Shown here in pieces: positions 44,198 through 53,860 of a stretch of 64,000 nucleotides of DNA; positions within the stretch are counted from its first letter, which is position 1; each line of letters begins with the position of its first letter. A program made the translations under genes and the position numbers. Source of the DNA: G965261475 sp965261475 [NCBI: bacterium] (GTDB taxonomy: Bacteria > SAR324 > XYD2-FULL-50-16); the NCBI GenBank assembly GCA_965261475.1, contig OZ253454.1, positions 372,001 to 436,000 of the forward strand, in the 5' to 3' direction. Under the pieces are notes generated by a model. The model was not told where the DNA came from, ran no database searches, and saw only the letters and a list, made by a program, of their open reading frames with translations.

Positions 44198-46294
44198 ATG
44201 CTAAAACTAAGCGAGCAAGAAAAAGCAGAGATACTCCGCTATTTAAATGAGAATAAGGAATTACCAGAGAAATATCGTTTTTTGTTGTTTGGTGATAAAC
44301 AAGAGATAGAGTTAGTGTGGCGTGAGAAGAGCAATGAAGTATGCAATGTGGTACTTCCTTTTCAAATCATTGAAAATATAGACGAGCCTAGAGCAGAAAA
44401 AGTAGAAGCACCACAGCTAGATTTTGGTTGCGATACGCGCGGTCGCCAGCTTCAAGGTTGGACTAACAAACTAATCTGGGGTGATAACAAGTTGATTCTC
44501 TCCTCCCTTAAAAATGGCGCTTTGCGTGAGGAAATCGAGGAACAAGGTGGTATCAAACTTATCTATATTGACCCACCTTTTGATGTAGGGGCAGATTTTA
44601 GTATGGATATTGAGATTGGAGATGATACTTTCACCAAAAAGCCAAATATTCTAGAGGAGATTGCCTACCGTGATACCTGGGGCAAGGGTGCGGATTCGTT
44701 TATTGCTATGATCTATGAACGGCTGGTGTTGATGCGCGACCTACTGGCTGAGAATGGCAGCATTTATGTGCATTGCGACTGGCGGGTGAATAGTTATCTG
44801 CGGTTGGTACTGGATGAGGTTTTTGGGAGAGATAATTTTAGGAATGAGATTATATGGGGCTATGCTACTGGAGGAATAGGAAAAACAACTTTTGCAAAGA
44901 AGCATGACACTATATTATTTTTTTCAAATAATGATAGTTATCAATTTTATCAAAAGAAAATACCATCAAAAGACCCTAAAAGATTTAATTTGATTGATGA
45001 AGATAGTAGGAAATATTATATTAAGGCTGGAAATAAATATTATTTAGATGAAGGGGTTGCTATGTCTGATGTATGGGTTGATATTTATCCAGTTAGAAAT
45101 GTATCAAAAGAAAAAGCTGGCTATCCCACCCAAAAACCCGAAGCTCTACTGGAGCGCATTATCAAAGCCTCCTCCAACGAGGGCGATCTAGTAGCTGATT
45201 TTTTCTGTGGCTCTGGCACTACCGCTGCTGTAGCTGAAAAGCTCGGGCGTCAGTGGATTGCTAGTGATCTGGGTAAATTTGCTATCCACACCACCCGCAA
45301 GCGTATGATTGGCGTCCAACGAGAGCTTAAAAAAGCAGACTCCAACTACCGTGCTTTTGAGATTTTGAACCTTGGTAAATACGAGCGCCAGCGCTACTTG
45401 GAAGTTAATCCAAATTTGAGAGAGCAAGAGCAGCAAAAACAATTGCAAACCAAAGAGCAAGATTTTGTGAAGCTAATTTTATGTGCTTACCGCGCTGAGG
45501 CTATAACAAACCATTCTCACTTTCAAGGCAAGAAAAATCAGCGGTTTATCGCAGTGGGACCTATTAACTTGCAAGTAACAAGAGCTTTGGTAGCAGAGAT
45601 TATTGCAGTATGCTGCACGGAGCGAATTACTAAAGTAGATATACTAGGTTTTGAGTTTGAGATGGGTTTGTTTCCTAATTTAATAGACGAGGCGCGCAGC
45701 AAAGGCATTGACCTTGCTCCAAAATATATTCCAGTAGAGGTTTTTGATCAAAAAGCTGTAGCTAACAACCAAGTAGTATTTTATGATGTAGCCTATATTG
45801 AAGCTGAAGCTATTATCAATCAAGAAAAAGAACAAAAACCTACAATCAAGGTACAGCTCACAGATTTTTCAGTATTTTATTCACAAGATGCTAAAGCTTA
45901 CACAGAGCAAACCCTCAAAAAAAATAGTGCTAAAATCGTAGTTGACGAGGGTCAGGTAGTCAAGCTCAGCAAAGACTATGATGGCAAAATTACCCGCGAC
46001 ATCCTCACCAAAAAATGGACTGATTGGATTGACTACTGGTCGGTGGATTTTGATTTTGAGAGCAAGCGCGAGATGATTCGCGTACAAAACTCAAATAGCG
46101 GTGAGTGGGAAGAACAGTGGAGCGGTGAGTATGTCTTTGAGAACGAATGGCAGAGCTTTCGCAGCAAAAAAAACCGAACTCTAGAGTTAACCAGCATTGC
46201 CCACGAATGCCAACTAGGAGAGCGCAAGATTGCCGTTAAGGTGATAGATATTTTTGGCAACGATACAATGCGTATTGTAAAAGTAAAAGTTTAG
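44198..46294 (+). CDS. mod: Type III restriction-modification DNA methyltransferase (Mod)
   Basis: The 698-residue protein has an N-terminal part, then motif IV IYIDPPFDVGADFS (about residue 125) preceding motif I LVADFFCGSGTTAAVAEKLGR (about 333). This is the beta-class order of type III Mod N6-adenine methylases. Between them, about residues 212-305, lies the target-recognition region. Its DNA (44835-45110) is far AT-richer than the flanks: about 23% G+C in 44941-45000 against 52% in 45121-45180. It has a ribosome site aagga. Mod alone methylates, and with Res it forms the restriction enzyme. Confidence 0.9.
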   Translation: MLKLSEQEKAEILRYLNENKELPEKYRFLLFGDKQEIELVWREKSNEVCNVVLPFQIIENIDEPRAEKVEAPQLDFGCDTRGRQLQGWTNKLIWGDNKLILSSLKNGALREEIEEQGGIKLIYIDPPFDVGADFSMDIEIGDDTFTKKPNILEEIAYRDTWGKGADSFIAMIYERLVLMRDLLAENGSIYVHCDWRVNSYLRLVLDEVFGRDNFRNEIIWGYATGGIGKTTFAKKHDTILFFSNNDSYQFYQKKIPSKDPKRFNLIDEDSRKYYIKAGNKYYLDEGVAMSDVWVDIYPVRNVSKEKAGYPTQKPEALLERIIKASSNEGDLVADFFCGSGTTAAVAEKLGRQWIASDLGKFAIHTTRKRMIGVQRELKKADSNYRAFEILNLGKYERQRYLEVNPNLREQEQQKQLQTKEQDFVKLILCAYRAEAITNHSHFQGKKNQRFIAVGPINLQVTRALVAEIIAVCCTERITKVDILGFEFEMGLFPNLIDEARSKGIDLAPKYIPVEVFDQKAVANNQVVFYDVAYIEAEAIINQEKEQKPTIKVQLTDFSVFYSQDAKAYTEQTLKKNSAKIVVDEGQVVKLSKDYDGKITRDILTKKWTDWIDYWSVDFDFESKREMIRVQNSNSGEWEEQWSGEYVFENEWQSFRSKKNRTLELTSIAHECQLGERKIAVKVIDIFGNDTMRIVKVKV
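44835..45110 (+). other. AT-rich target-recognition segment inside mod (possible domain swap)
   Basis: The base composition changes abruptly near both ends of this segment, and the reading frame is kept. It falls exactly between catalytic motifs IV and I, where the specificity domain of beta-class Mod proteins sits. Confidence 0.6.
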
Positions 46295-46422
46295 AGCTAT
46301 GGAAATACAAAAAAGCTTCAACTGCTTCAACCGATCAATAGGTCTGCAATATAAGCTATGAATTATCAGCGAAGGAATTTATATTTTTATCATAAACCAG
46401 AAACTACTATAGTATATATCAA

Positions 46423-49089
46423 ATGAAACTAGGCAAAGATTTGCCAAAATCTCCTTATGACATCTTGGATCCAGCGGTGCGTTTGTTTTCAGCAGATGAC
46501 GGACAAGGCAATATGGCAAGCTTATTACCTCCACTGGTAGTAAAACTGCGTCAAAAAGTTAAAGAATTTAGAGATAGTAATTATCAAAAGGCAAGTAAAA
46601 CTAGCAGAGCTTTGCTTTGTTGGTGGTTTCAAAATCATAATTCATCGCCTGAAGGAGCAAATAACACAAATTTTCAGTATTATTTTGCTCAAAGAGAAGC
46701 TATGGAGACGATTATTTATTTATACGATGTAGTAAAAGCTAGGAGTAAATACCACCTCTCAAAGCTTGCCGCTACAGGTAATGAGGATTGGCTGCGGTTT
46801 GTCATAAAAATGGCAACTGGTAGCGGCAAAACCAAAGTAATGAGTCTAGTATTGGCTTGGAGTTTTTTTCATAAGCTCTACGAGGAAGGCTCTTTGCTCG
46901 CTAGAAATTTTTTGATGATTGCTCCTAATATTATTGTGCTTGATCGTCTTTATAATGATTTTCAGGGACTAAATATTTTCTCTAAAGATCCAGTATTGCC
47001 AGATAACGGGTTTGAGGGGCACAATTGGAGAGATGATTTTCAACTTACTTTGCATAAACAAGATGAGATAAGGGTTATACGCCCTACTGGTAATATATTT
47101 TTAACCAATATCCATCGAGTATATACTGGAGAGTCAAAACCTGCCTCACCACAAGACAAGAACACAATGGAGTATTTTCTAGGTAAAAAACCTGTTGGTA
47201 AAACTACTGATTCTAAGGTAGATCTAGGCGTGATTGTGCGAGCTGTTTCAGAATTGATGATTTTAAACGACGAGGCTCATCATATACACGATGAAAAACT
47301 AGCGTGGTTTCAGTCTATTCAAGATATTCATAACCACCTAGTACAAAAGGGTAAAACACTAAGTCTACAAATAGATGTTACTGCTACCCCTAGGCACAAT
47401 AATGGCGCTATTTTCGTACAAACTATTTCTGATTATCCATTAGTAGAGGCTATTAAACAAAATGTAGTCAAGCACCCTGTGATTCCAGACAGTGCTAGTC
47501 TTAGCAAATTAAAAGAAAAACAAAGCACTAGCTTTACACAGAGGTATGCAGATTATATTAACCTAGGGGTAATAGAGTGGCGCAAAACATATCAGGAATA
47601 TCTCAAATTAGGTAAAAAAACAATTTTATTTGTAATGACTACTGATACTAGGCAGTGCGATGAGGTAGCTGAGTATTTACCAAAAATTTGTGCTGAGCTC
47701 AAAGATGCTGTGCTCGTTATTCACACCAATAACAATGGAGATATTTCTGAGGCTGCTACTGGAAAAAAACAAGCAGAATTAGATAAGCTGAGAAAACTAG
47801 CCGCAACAATTGATAATTATGATAACCCTTACAAAGCAGTAGTTTCAGTAATGATGCTCAAAGAAGGTTGGGACGTACGCAATGTTACTACTATTGTCGG
47901 TTTACGCCCCTACAGCGCTAAAAGTAACATCCTACCAGAGCAAACCCTAGGCAGAGGTTTAAGAAGAATATGTGCTGACAAGATAATTGAAAAAGTAAGC
48001 GTTATAGGTACTCAGGCTTTTATGGAGTTTATAAAAACTATTAACAACGAAGGAGTAGTTTTGGGACGCCAAGCTATGGGTGATACTACACCTCCAACTG
48101 CTCCACTTGTTGTAGAAGTAGATACAAAGAACTCCAGCAAGGATCTAGCAAAATTAGATATAGAAATACCTGTGTTGAGCCCTAGATATCAACGAGAATA
48201 TAAAAATTTAACAAAACTTGAGCTCACAGAATTTAATTATAAAAAAATTAAATACCAAAAATTTAATAAAGAACAACAGACAAATATTGTTTTTAACACC
48301 ATTCCTGATAACAAATATGACCATAGCACAAGGTTAGATGGAGTAAGAGGCGATGATTATCGCCTAGTAATCGGATTCTTTGCAAATTATATTATGCGAG
48401 ATTTAGGATTGATTGGTGGTTATGATATTCTCTACGGGAAGCTCAAGGAGTTTATACTAGATCATTTATTTACAGATAAAATCAAGCTAGATGATCCTAA
48501 CACTATCAGAAATTTATCAGAAATAGAAGCTACCAATAGCATTATTGAAACCTTCAAAATAGCTATTAACAAACTTACAGTGCAATACACAGGAAGTACA
48601 AAAATTATTAGCAGTATTAAACTTAGTGAGGTAGGTCCCTTTGCGCTCAAACACCAAAACTTTATTGTCCCCAAAAAAAGCGTTTTTAACCTTATTTGTG
48701 GAGATAGCCATTTTGAATTAGATTTTGCTAAGTTTTTAGAAAGATGTGAGGATGTGCTATCTTACGCCAAGAATTATTTGCAAGTGCATTTTAAATTAGA
48801 TTATGTAAGCAAAGACGGTAATCTTGCTAATTATTATCCAGATTTTATTGTGAGGCAACCTGGTAATAAAGTTACCATTGTTGAAACCAAGGGATTGGAG
48901 GATTTAGATGTACCTAGTAAAATGCGACGGCTACAACAATGGTGCAAAGATGTTAATAATGCATCAAATGGAGTTTTTTATGACTTTGTTTTTGTAGATG
49001 ATAAGGGTTTTAGAGAATACAACCCACAAAGCTTTAGAGAGCTACTTGCTATATTTACAAAGTATAAAAATACTGACAATATGAGTTAG
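46423..49089 (+). CDS. res: Type III restriction enzyme helicase-nuclease subunit (Res)
   Basis: The 888-residue SF2 helicase has Walker A MATGSGKTKVM (about 131-136), DEAH box LNDEAHHIHDEK (about 283), motif III IDVTATPRH and motif VI PEQTLGRGLRRI. The C-terminal nuclease has the PD-(D/E)xK pattern YYPDFIV...VETKG (about residues 806-822). With Mod it cuts DNA carrying unmethylated sites. It starts 128 bp after mod. That gap holds only a possible 19-codon frame (46300-46359, MEIQKSFNCFNRSIG) of unknown meaning. Confidence 0.92.
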   Translation: MKLGKDLPKSPYDILDPAVRLFSADDGQGNMASLLPPLVVKLRQKVKEFRDSNYQKASKTSRALLCWWFQNHNSSPEGANNTNFQYYFAQREAMETIIYLYDVVKARSKYHLSKLAATGNEDWLRFVIKMATGSGKTKVMSLVLAWSFFHKLYEEGSLLARNFLMIAPNIIVLDRLYNDFQGLNIFSKDPVLPDNGFEGHNWRDDFQLTLHKQDEIRVIRPTGNIFLTNIHRVYTGESKPASPQDKNTMEYFLGKKPVGKTTDSKVDLGVIVRAVSELMILNDEAHHIHDEKLAWFQSIQDIHNHLVQKGKTLSLQIDVTATPRHNNGAIFVQTISDYPLVEAIKQNVVKHPVIPDSASLSKLKEKQSTSFTQRYADYINLGVIEWRKTYQEYLKLGKKTILFVMTTDTRQCDEVAEYLPKICAELKDAVLVIHTNNNGDISEAATGKKQAELDKLRKLAATIDNYDNPYKAVVSVMMLKEGWDVRNVTTIVGLRPYSAKSNILPEQTLGRGLRRICADKIIEKVSVIGTQAFMEFIKTINNEGVVLGRQAMGDTTPPTAPLVVEVDTKNSSKDLAKLDIEIPVLSPRYQREYKNLTKLELTEFNYKKIKYQKFNKEQQTNIVFNTIPDNKYDHSTRLDGVRGDDYRLVIGFFANYIMRDLGLIGGYDILYGKLKEFILDHLFTDKIKLDDPNTIRNLSEIEATNSIIETFKIAINKLTVQYTGSTKIISSIKLSEVGPFALKHQNFIVPKKSVFNLICGDSHFELDFAKFLERCEDVLSYAKNYLQVHFKLDYVSKDGNLANYYPDFIVRQPGNKVTIVETKGLEDLDVPSKMRRLQQWCKDVNNASNGVFYDFVFVDDKGFREYNPQSFRELLAIFTKYKNTDNMS

Positions 49090-49146
49090 TTTGTCACAGC
49101 TATTGCCAAAAAACCTCAGAGTGCCGTTAGTTAGTATATTGTGAAT

Positions 49147-49962
49147 TTATCTATCATTGTTTTTATAGTAGTAAACCAAAAAAACAGCACTAGCTACAAT
49201 AATTAGCATCATATTACCTACAAGCCACATAATCAAGCCGCCAATTTTTTGATCGTTGAGGGCTGTGAGCAGTAGCTCTTTGTTTGTTTGTCCGTACTGG
49301 TAGTACGCCCTAGGAGTAAACACAATCAAAGCAGAAAGTGCAGAGTTTGCTATAGTTAGTAAAAATACCCATAAAATTCTCAGTAGATGGAAGAATTTTG
49401 ATTTTTGAGGGCGTGGATCAATAATAGACCACCATAAAAAGATGGCAGAGCTAAAAAATGTAAAATGTTGTAGGTAGTGCACTTTTTCAGATTGTAGAGC
49501 AGAGTCATAAAAAAAAGGTAGATGCCAGCCCCAGAATATTGCGAGATAGACTAAAATAGCGATTGTTGGCTTAGTAAAAAATCGTAAAATACTGCGGTAG
49601 CTCTTCCATCTTAGTAGTCCTTTCGCAATTTTAGGGAATTGTTTATTGACTCCGCTAATTACCGGCGTACTAGGGGCACCAAGCAAAATAGCTGGAGCCG
49701 CTAGCATTACAATTAGCAGGTGCTGTATCATATGGAATAAAAAATAATTATCTGCTAGATGATTGATAGGAGAGCACAAACCTAGCACTAAAAAAACTAT
49801 ACCTAGAATTAAAAATACAATATTGAAAGGAGAATAATTTTTTCTGTATTTTTTTAATCCACGAAAATAAAAATAAACAAGAACTATAATGAGTATCAAA
49901 CTAGGATCAAAATTCCAAGCTAGCCAAATATTGTGAGCTACAGTGTGTGAAGTTGGGTGCAT
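49147..49962 (-). CDS. ctaG: Cytochrome c oxidase assembly factor CtaG (caa3 type)
   Basis: The 271-residue polytopic protein has about seven hydrophobic segments. It carries the caa3_CtaG pattern: WNFDPSLILIIVLVYFYFRG, LGLCSPINHLADNYFLFHMIQHLLIVMLAAPAILLGAP and YLQHFTFFSSAIFLWW. The conserved His residues (HMIQHLL) are present. It delivers copper for caa3-type oxidase, so the cell should respire aerobically. It ends 57 bp from res, convergently. Confidence 0.88.
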   Translation of the reverse strand: MHPTSHTVAHNIWLAWNFDPSLILIIVLVYFYFRGLKKYRKNYSPFNIVFLILGIVFLVLGLCSPINHLADNYFLFHMIQHLLIVMLAAPAILLGAPSTPVISGVNKQFPKIAKGLLRWKSYRSILRFFTKPTIAILVYLAIFWGWHLPFFYDSALQSEKVHYLQHFTFFSSAIFLWWSIIDPRPQKSKFFHLLRILWVFLLTIANSALSALIVFTPRAYYQYGQTNKELLLTALNDQKIGGLIMWLVGNMMLIIVASAVFLVYYYKNNDR

Positions 49963-49964
49963 AA

Positions 49965-50750
49965 TCAGCTAAAATTTTTGATACTAATACTTCCGTGAAA
50001 CAAACTCTCAATCTGGTTATCTGCTTTTTTTACTAGTAGGTTACCTGTTTGATAATCAATTCCTTGAATTCTTCCTGCTTGTGTTTGACCTGTTTGTTGG
50101 TTAGTGTAAAAAATATTTTTATAAGAACTAGAATAGCTTTTCCATTGTGCTAGCACTTCTTTTGTGCGCCCTGCTTCTAGTGCTAATAAAATTTTATCTA
50201 AAATCAAAGTGCAGACTTCTAAAACTAAAAAATTATTTATGCTATTGCCTAGTGCTAAAAACAAGGAGCTAGCTTTGGCTTGAATCTCTTTGGGGAAGTC
50301 AGTTATTTTTTGATTGACATTGATACCTACCCCGATTACTACTCCTTTAGGGAATGACTCACACAGAATACCTCCAATTTTCTTTTTATCTAGTAAAATA
50401 TCGTTTGGCCATTTGAGAGTAATGCCTGCTATTTCCCAATTACGCAGTGCTTCGCAGATTGCTACTCCTACTCCTAAACTTATCAAGTGCAAAGGAAAAT
50501 TTTCTGGGGGGCGGTAGAGTACAGAAAACATAGTGCTTAAGCCTTTTTTTGCTTGCCATTTTTTGCCTAAGCGCCCTTTGCCTTGAGTTTGAAACTCTGT
50601 ACTGATAATGCTACCTTGCACGCAATTATCTTGAGCATTACAAGCTAGCCAATTATTAGTAGAGTCTATGCAGGAGCAGTGTAGCACATAATTTTGTAGA
50701 ATTTTTCTTTTTCCTGTGAGCCATTTTTTTTCAAAAGATAATTCTTTCAT
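49965..50750 (-). CDS. birA: Biotin-[acetyl-CoA-carboxylase] ligase (BirA catalytic domain)
   Basis: The protein is about 262 residues from ATG 50750; the frame extends to 50798 inside argJ, so the internal start is preferred. It has the biotin ligase core: IDSTNNWL, STEFQTQGKGRLGKKWQAKKG (the GRGRx-like biotinyl-AMP loop), ITLKWPNDILLDKKKIGGILCES and VIGVGINVNQ. No helix-turn-helix repressor domain is present, so it should not regulate biotin genes directly. It begins just downstream of argJ. Confidence 0.93.
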   Translation of the reverse strand: MKELSFEKKWLTGKRKILQNYVLHCSCIDSTNNWLACNAQDNCVQGSIISTEFQTQGKGRLGKKWQAKKGLSTMFSVLYRPPENFPLHLISLGVGVAICEALRNWEIAGITLKWPNDILLDKKKIGGILCESFPKGVVIGVGINVNQKITDFPKEIQAKASSLFLALGNSINNFLVLEVCTLILDKILLALEAGRTKEVLAQWKSYSSSYKNIFYTNQQTGQTQAGRIQGIDYQTGNLLVKKADNQIESLFHGSISIKNFS

Positions 50751-50766
50751 TGCTGATAGCTTAAAA

Positions 50767-51945
50767 CTAAGTGCGGTAATCGGCGTTAATCGCAACATAT
50801 TCTCGTGATAGGTCGCAACCCCAACCTCTCAGGTTATGCTGACCGCTCAGCAAATCTATTGTTAAATTAACTTGAAAGTTTTGCATTTTTTTTTGTAGTA
50901 GTGTCTCATCAAATACCGCAGGCTGATTTTGATTAAAAACAGTGATACCTTGCATTTTGATTATAACAGGTGTAAATATTGCTTGCTTGTTTTGCGCTAA
51001 TCCATTGCCTAGAGCTACCAATATTCTACCCCAATTAGGGTCCTCACCGTTGATAGCACACTTCAGCAAAGGAGAATTTAGCACTCTTTGTAGTATGGTT
51101 TTTGCTAATTTTTTGCTAGTTGCTCTTTGTATTGTGAGCTCTATGATGTGCTCTGCTCCTTCTGCGTCAGCTGCAATTTGTTTTGCTAGGTCTTGCGCTA
51201 CTAGCAGTATATTTGCGATTGCTACTTTTTTTGCTATTCGAGGTTTTTTTTTGCTAGGGGCGCTTAGTAGGTAAAAACTATCGTTAGTAGAAGTATCAAA
51301 ATCAACGCTGAGGCAATTAAAACTTTGTTGCGACACCCCTTGAGCTATTTTTTGTAGTTTATCAGTAGTAAAAGGGTAGTCTGTTAAAATATAGCTCAAC
51401 ATTGTAGCCATATTGGGCGCAATCATACCTGAGCCTTTACAAATACCTATCACAAAATATTTTTCTGCTGCAGATGAAAAAAAACCAATAGAGGTTTTTA
51501 TTTTACTGTCTGTTGTTAAAATAGCTTCTGCAAAATCTCTAAAGTCTGTATTTAAATTATTTTTTAAGCTAGTTATAGCTTTTTGTATGGCACTTACAGA
51601 TGGTATATCACCTACCTTGCCTGTAGCAGAGGTTAGTATAGCCGCTGGGTTTAATTCTAGTTTTTTGGCTGTTGCTGCTATGATTTGTGCGTTTGCTTTG
51701 ATCCCGTTTTTGCCTGTTCCTGCCATAGCTTGCCCTGAGTTGACTATAATAGCTTGAATATTCTCACTAGGTAAAAGTTTTTTAGCGTAAATTATATGGG
51801 GGGCAGGGTAGTTGTTTTGTGTAAAAACTGCTGCTGCTGTGCAAGGCTGAATGCAATAGATTAGCCCTAAATCTTTTTTTTTACTTTCTTTTAATCCAGC
51901 AGAGATACCTGAGAATAAAAATTTATTTTGATTTAGCATTGTCAT
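50767..51945 (-). CDS. argJ: Ornithine acetyltransferase / N-acetylglutamate synthase
   Basis: The 392-residue protein shows FLFSGISAGLKESKKKDLGLI, AAVFTQN, NSGQAMAGTGKNG, then the autocleavage site GSGMIAPNMATMLSYILTD (cleavage before the Thr of ATML). NGEDPNWGRILVALG and the C-terminal GWGCDLSREYVAINADYRT complete the signature. It recycles the acetyl group in arginine synthesis. It overlaps or abuts birA. Confidence 0.97.
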   Translation of the reverse strand: MTMLNQNKFLFSGISAGLKESKKKDLGLIYCIQPCTAAAVFTQNNYPAPHIIYAKKLLPSENIQAIIVNSGQAMAGTGKNGIKANAQIIAATAKKLELNPAAILTSATGKVGDIPSVSAIQKAITSLKNNLNTDFRDFAEAILTTDSKIKTSIGFFSSAAEKYFVIGICKGSGMIAPNMATMLSYILTDYPFTTDKLQKIAQGVSQQSFNCLSVDFDTSTNDSFYLLSAPSKKKPRIAKKVAIANILLVAQDLAKQIAADAEGAEHIIELTIQRATSKKLAKTILQRVLNSPLLKCAINGEDPNWGRILVALGNGLAQNKQAIFTPVIIKMQGITVFNQNQPAVFDETLLQKKMQNFQVNLTIDLLSGQHNLRGWGCDLSREYVAINADYRT

Positions 51946-51955
51946 TGATTTTGAG

Positions 51956-52768
51956 CTAATTGTGACGCTTTTCCCAGTTAAAGAATTTTCTTAAAAAACC
52001 ACTAGTACTATCTTGATTTTGCTCTATATAAAATTTTTCTAAAATAGCTCTGATTTGTTTTGTTGTTTTGCCTCTAGGCTCATAGACAACAATAGGCTCT
52101 CTTTCTTGGATAGCTCGCTTGATTTGAGGGTTTGTTTCCACATATCCTAGATATTTTAGCTCAAAATCTATCTGACTGACATTTTTTGCTACGTGGAGCA
52201 AGTTATCAAATAGTAGTAGAGAATCGTTTTTATAACAACGGTTATAAATAATACTAAACTTTTTGATATGGTAGTGGATATACATAGTTTTCATCAAGGC
52301 AAAGGCATCTGTAATGGAAGTTGGCTCTGGGTTCATAATGATAATAATTTCATCTGCAGACGCGTTCATTCTTAATACAGAATTATGAATACCCGCACCT
52401 GTATCTATAAACAAAAAATCGTAATTTGGTAAAATTTCTCCAATTTTGTCCATCAAATGTAGTAATTGACTCTTAGTTAATTCTGTAATTTCTTTAATAC
52501 CAGAGACGCCGGGAATAATATGAAAATAATCTTCTAAACCCGTAAATTTATGAATAATATCCTGAATGTCTGTAGTAGATAAAAAAAGATCTAACAGTGT
52601 TTTTTTTACCTCAAGGTTAATGACAATATCTATATTTGCGAGACCAAAATCTGCATCAAATAATAAAACTTTTTTTTGTGAGAGTGCTAGCAACAAAGCC
52701 ATATTGGCGGCTATATTTGTTTTTCCAACACCTCCTTTTCCCGAGCTAAAACTAATTGTTTTATACAT
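51956..52768 (-). CDS. MinD/FlhG-family ATPase
   Basis: The 270-residue P-loop ATPase has a deviant Walker A FSSGKGGVGKTNIAANMALLLA, the switch FDADFGLANIDI, IIPGVSGIKEI, FIDTGAGIHNSVL and MNPEPTSITDAFALMKTM. GLANIDI and the STPEPT(S/A)ITDAYA-like stretch match FlhG/YlxH more than MinD. No flagellar gene is near, and no MinC/MinE is visible. It may position an envelope machine such as pili. FlhG is the likeliest name. Confidence 0.8.
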   Translation of the reverse strand: MYKTISFSSGKGGVGKTNIAANMALLLALSQKKVLLFDADFGLANIDIVINLEVKKTLLDLFLSTTDIQDIIHKFTGLEDYFHIIPGVSGIKEITELTKSQLLHLMDKIGEILPNYDFLFIDTGAGIHNSVLRMNASADEIIIIMNPEPTSITDAFALMKTMYIHYHIKKFSIIYNRCYKNDSLLLFDNLLHVAKNVSQIDFELKYLGYVETNPQIKRAIQEREPIVVYEPRGKTTKQIRAILEKFYIEQNQDSTSGFLRKFFNWEKRHN

Positions 52769-52913
52769 TATAAATTGAATTATACTTTAGTGTAGTTATT
52801 ATTTTTATGTTATATTTGTTGTTTGTGATGTCGTTTTAAGAGTACTGACTTACTTTTGGTAAAAGAAAGCAATTTTATAACCTACTCTTGTTATAGATAA
52901 ACTTTTATTTAGA

Positions 52914-53858
52914 ATGTTTCAAATAAAACATCGTTTGCAATTTTCTTACTGTGCCGATACAGATATTGCGAGTATTTGTCTCAAAGATAAAAAAAGAAAT
53001 CCTGCTATTGCTCCGGTTCCAATCCATACTTTGCATTTGATTAGTAGCGTTAGAGCAAAATTAAATCTTATTAGAAAAAAAGAAATAGTGTTAAAAAGTA
53101 GCACACAAAAAAAATTAGCGATTTTTATTCCCTATAGAAATCGTCTAGAGCACCTCAAAATTTTTATTCCTAAAATAACTAAATTTTTTGAGAAAACAAA
53201 AATACACTTTCGTATTTTCGTGATAGAGCAACAAGATCATAGTTTTTTTAACAGAGCTGCTTTGCTAAACCTAGGTGTCAGAGAATTTGGAGATAATTTT
53301 GATTACTACTGTTTTCACGATGTAGATTTAATTCCGCTCAAAGCTGATTATGCCTGTTATAATCAGCCTTTGCGTCTAGTTTCTGCTATTGCAGATGCTA
53401 AAAATAAAATTCCAAAACAACCGGGCAAAGGAATTTATAATCACCATTTTGCTAGTGTGGTCAGTATTACTAAAGAGGCTTTTTTGGATATTAACGGCTT
53501 TAGCAACCTATATCACCACTACGGACTAGAAGATGACGATTTTTTTTTTAGACTACTACTAAAAAAATATATTCCTTGTGTTAATTTATCAGGCTATTAC
53601 CTGAGTTTACCTCACAGTGCAAGCCAGAAAATATTGCCTGATGGAAAAGTGTCTCGCACTTTTTTAGAAAAACGACAACTTAAAAATCAAATAAAAAAAA
53701 ACAAAAAACTTTTTTCTTCGGTAAAAAGAGGGTTAAAAAATCCTTTTACAGAGGGCTTAAATACACTAGAATATAAAATAATGAGCGTGCAAGATAATAA
53801 AGATTATGTTTTTTGCTCTGCTTATCTTTTGGCTAGTGCCAATTCTAATTCAAAATAA
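52914..53858 (+). CDS. Beta-1,4-galactosyltransferase-like glycosyltransferase (GT7, animal-type)
   Basis: The 314-residue protein has an N-terminal region of about 70 residues not recognised. It is followed by the GT7 core: LAIFIPYRNRLEHLKIFIPKI, IFVIEQQD, FNRAALLNLGV, CFHDVDLIPL (the DxD motif), HHFASVVSITKEAFLDINGFSN and HYGLEDDDFFFRLL (compare the GWGGEDDD motif). These motifs in this order are those of animal B4GALT enzymes. There is no signal peptide or membrane anchor, so it would be cytosolic. The acceptor is unknown. Confidence 0.85.
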   Translation: MFQIKHRLQFSYCADTDIASICLKDKKRNPAIAPVPIHTLHLISSVRAKLNLIRKKEIVLKSSTQKKLAIFIPYRNRLEHLKIFIPKITKFFEKTKIHFRIFVIEQQDHSFFNRAALLNLGVREFGDNFDYYCFHDVDLIPLKADYACYNQPLRLVSAIADAKNKIPKQPGKGIYNHHFASVVSITKEAFLDINGFSNLYHHYGLEDDDFFFRLLLKKYIPCVNLSGYYLSLPHSASQKILPDGKVSRTFLEKRQLKNQIKKNKKLFSSVKRGLKNPFTEGLNTLEYKIMSVQDNKDYVFCSAYLLASANSNSK

Positions 53859-53860
53859 CT

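Noticed and set aside
50942-51757. Plus-strand frames of 110 and 114 codons inside argJ
   Set aside because: Antisense shadows of a fully recognised enzyme.
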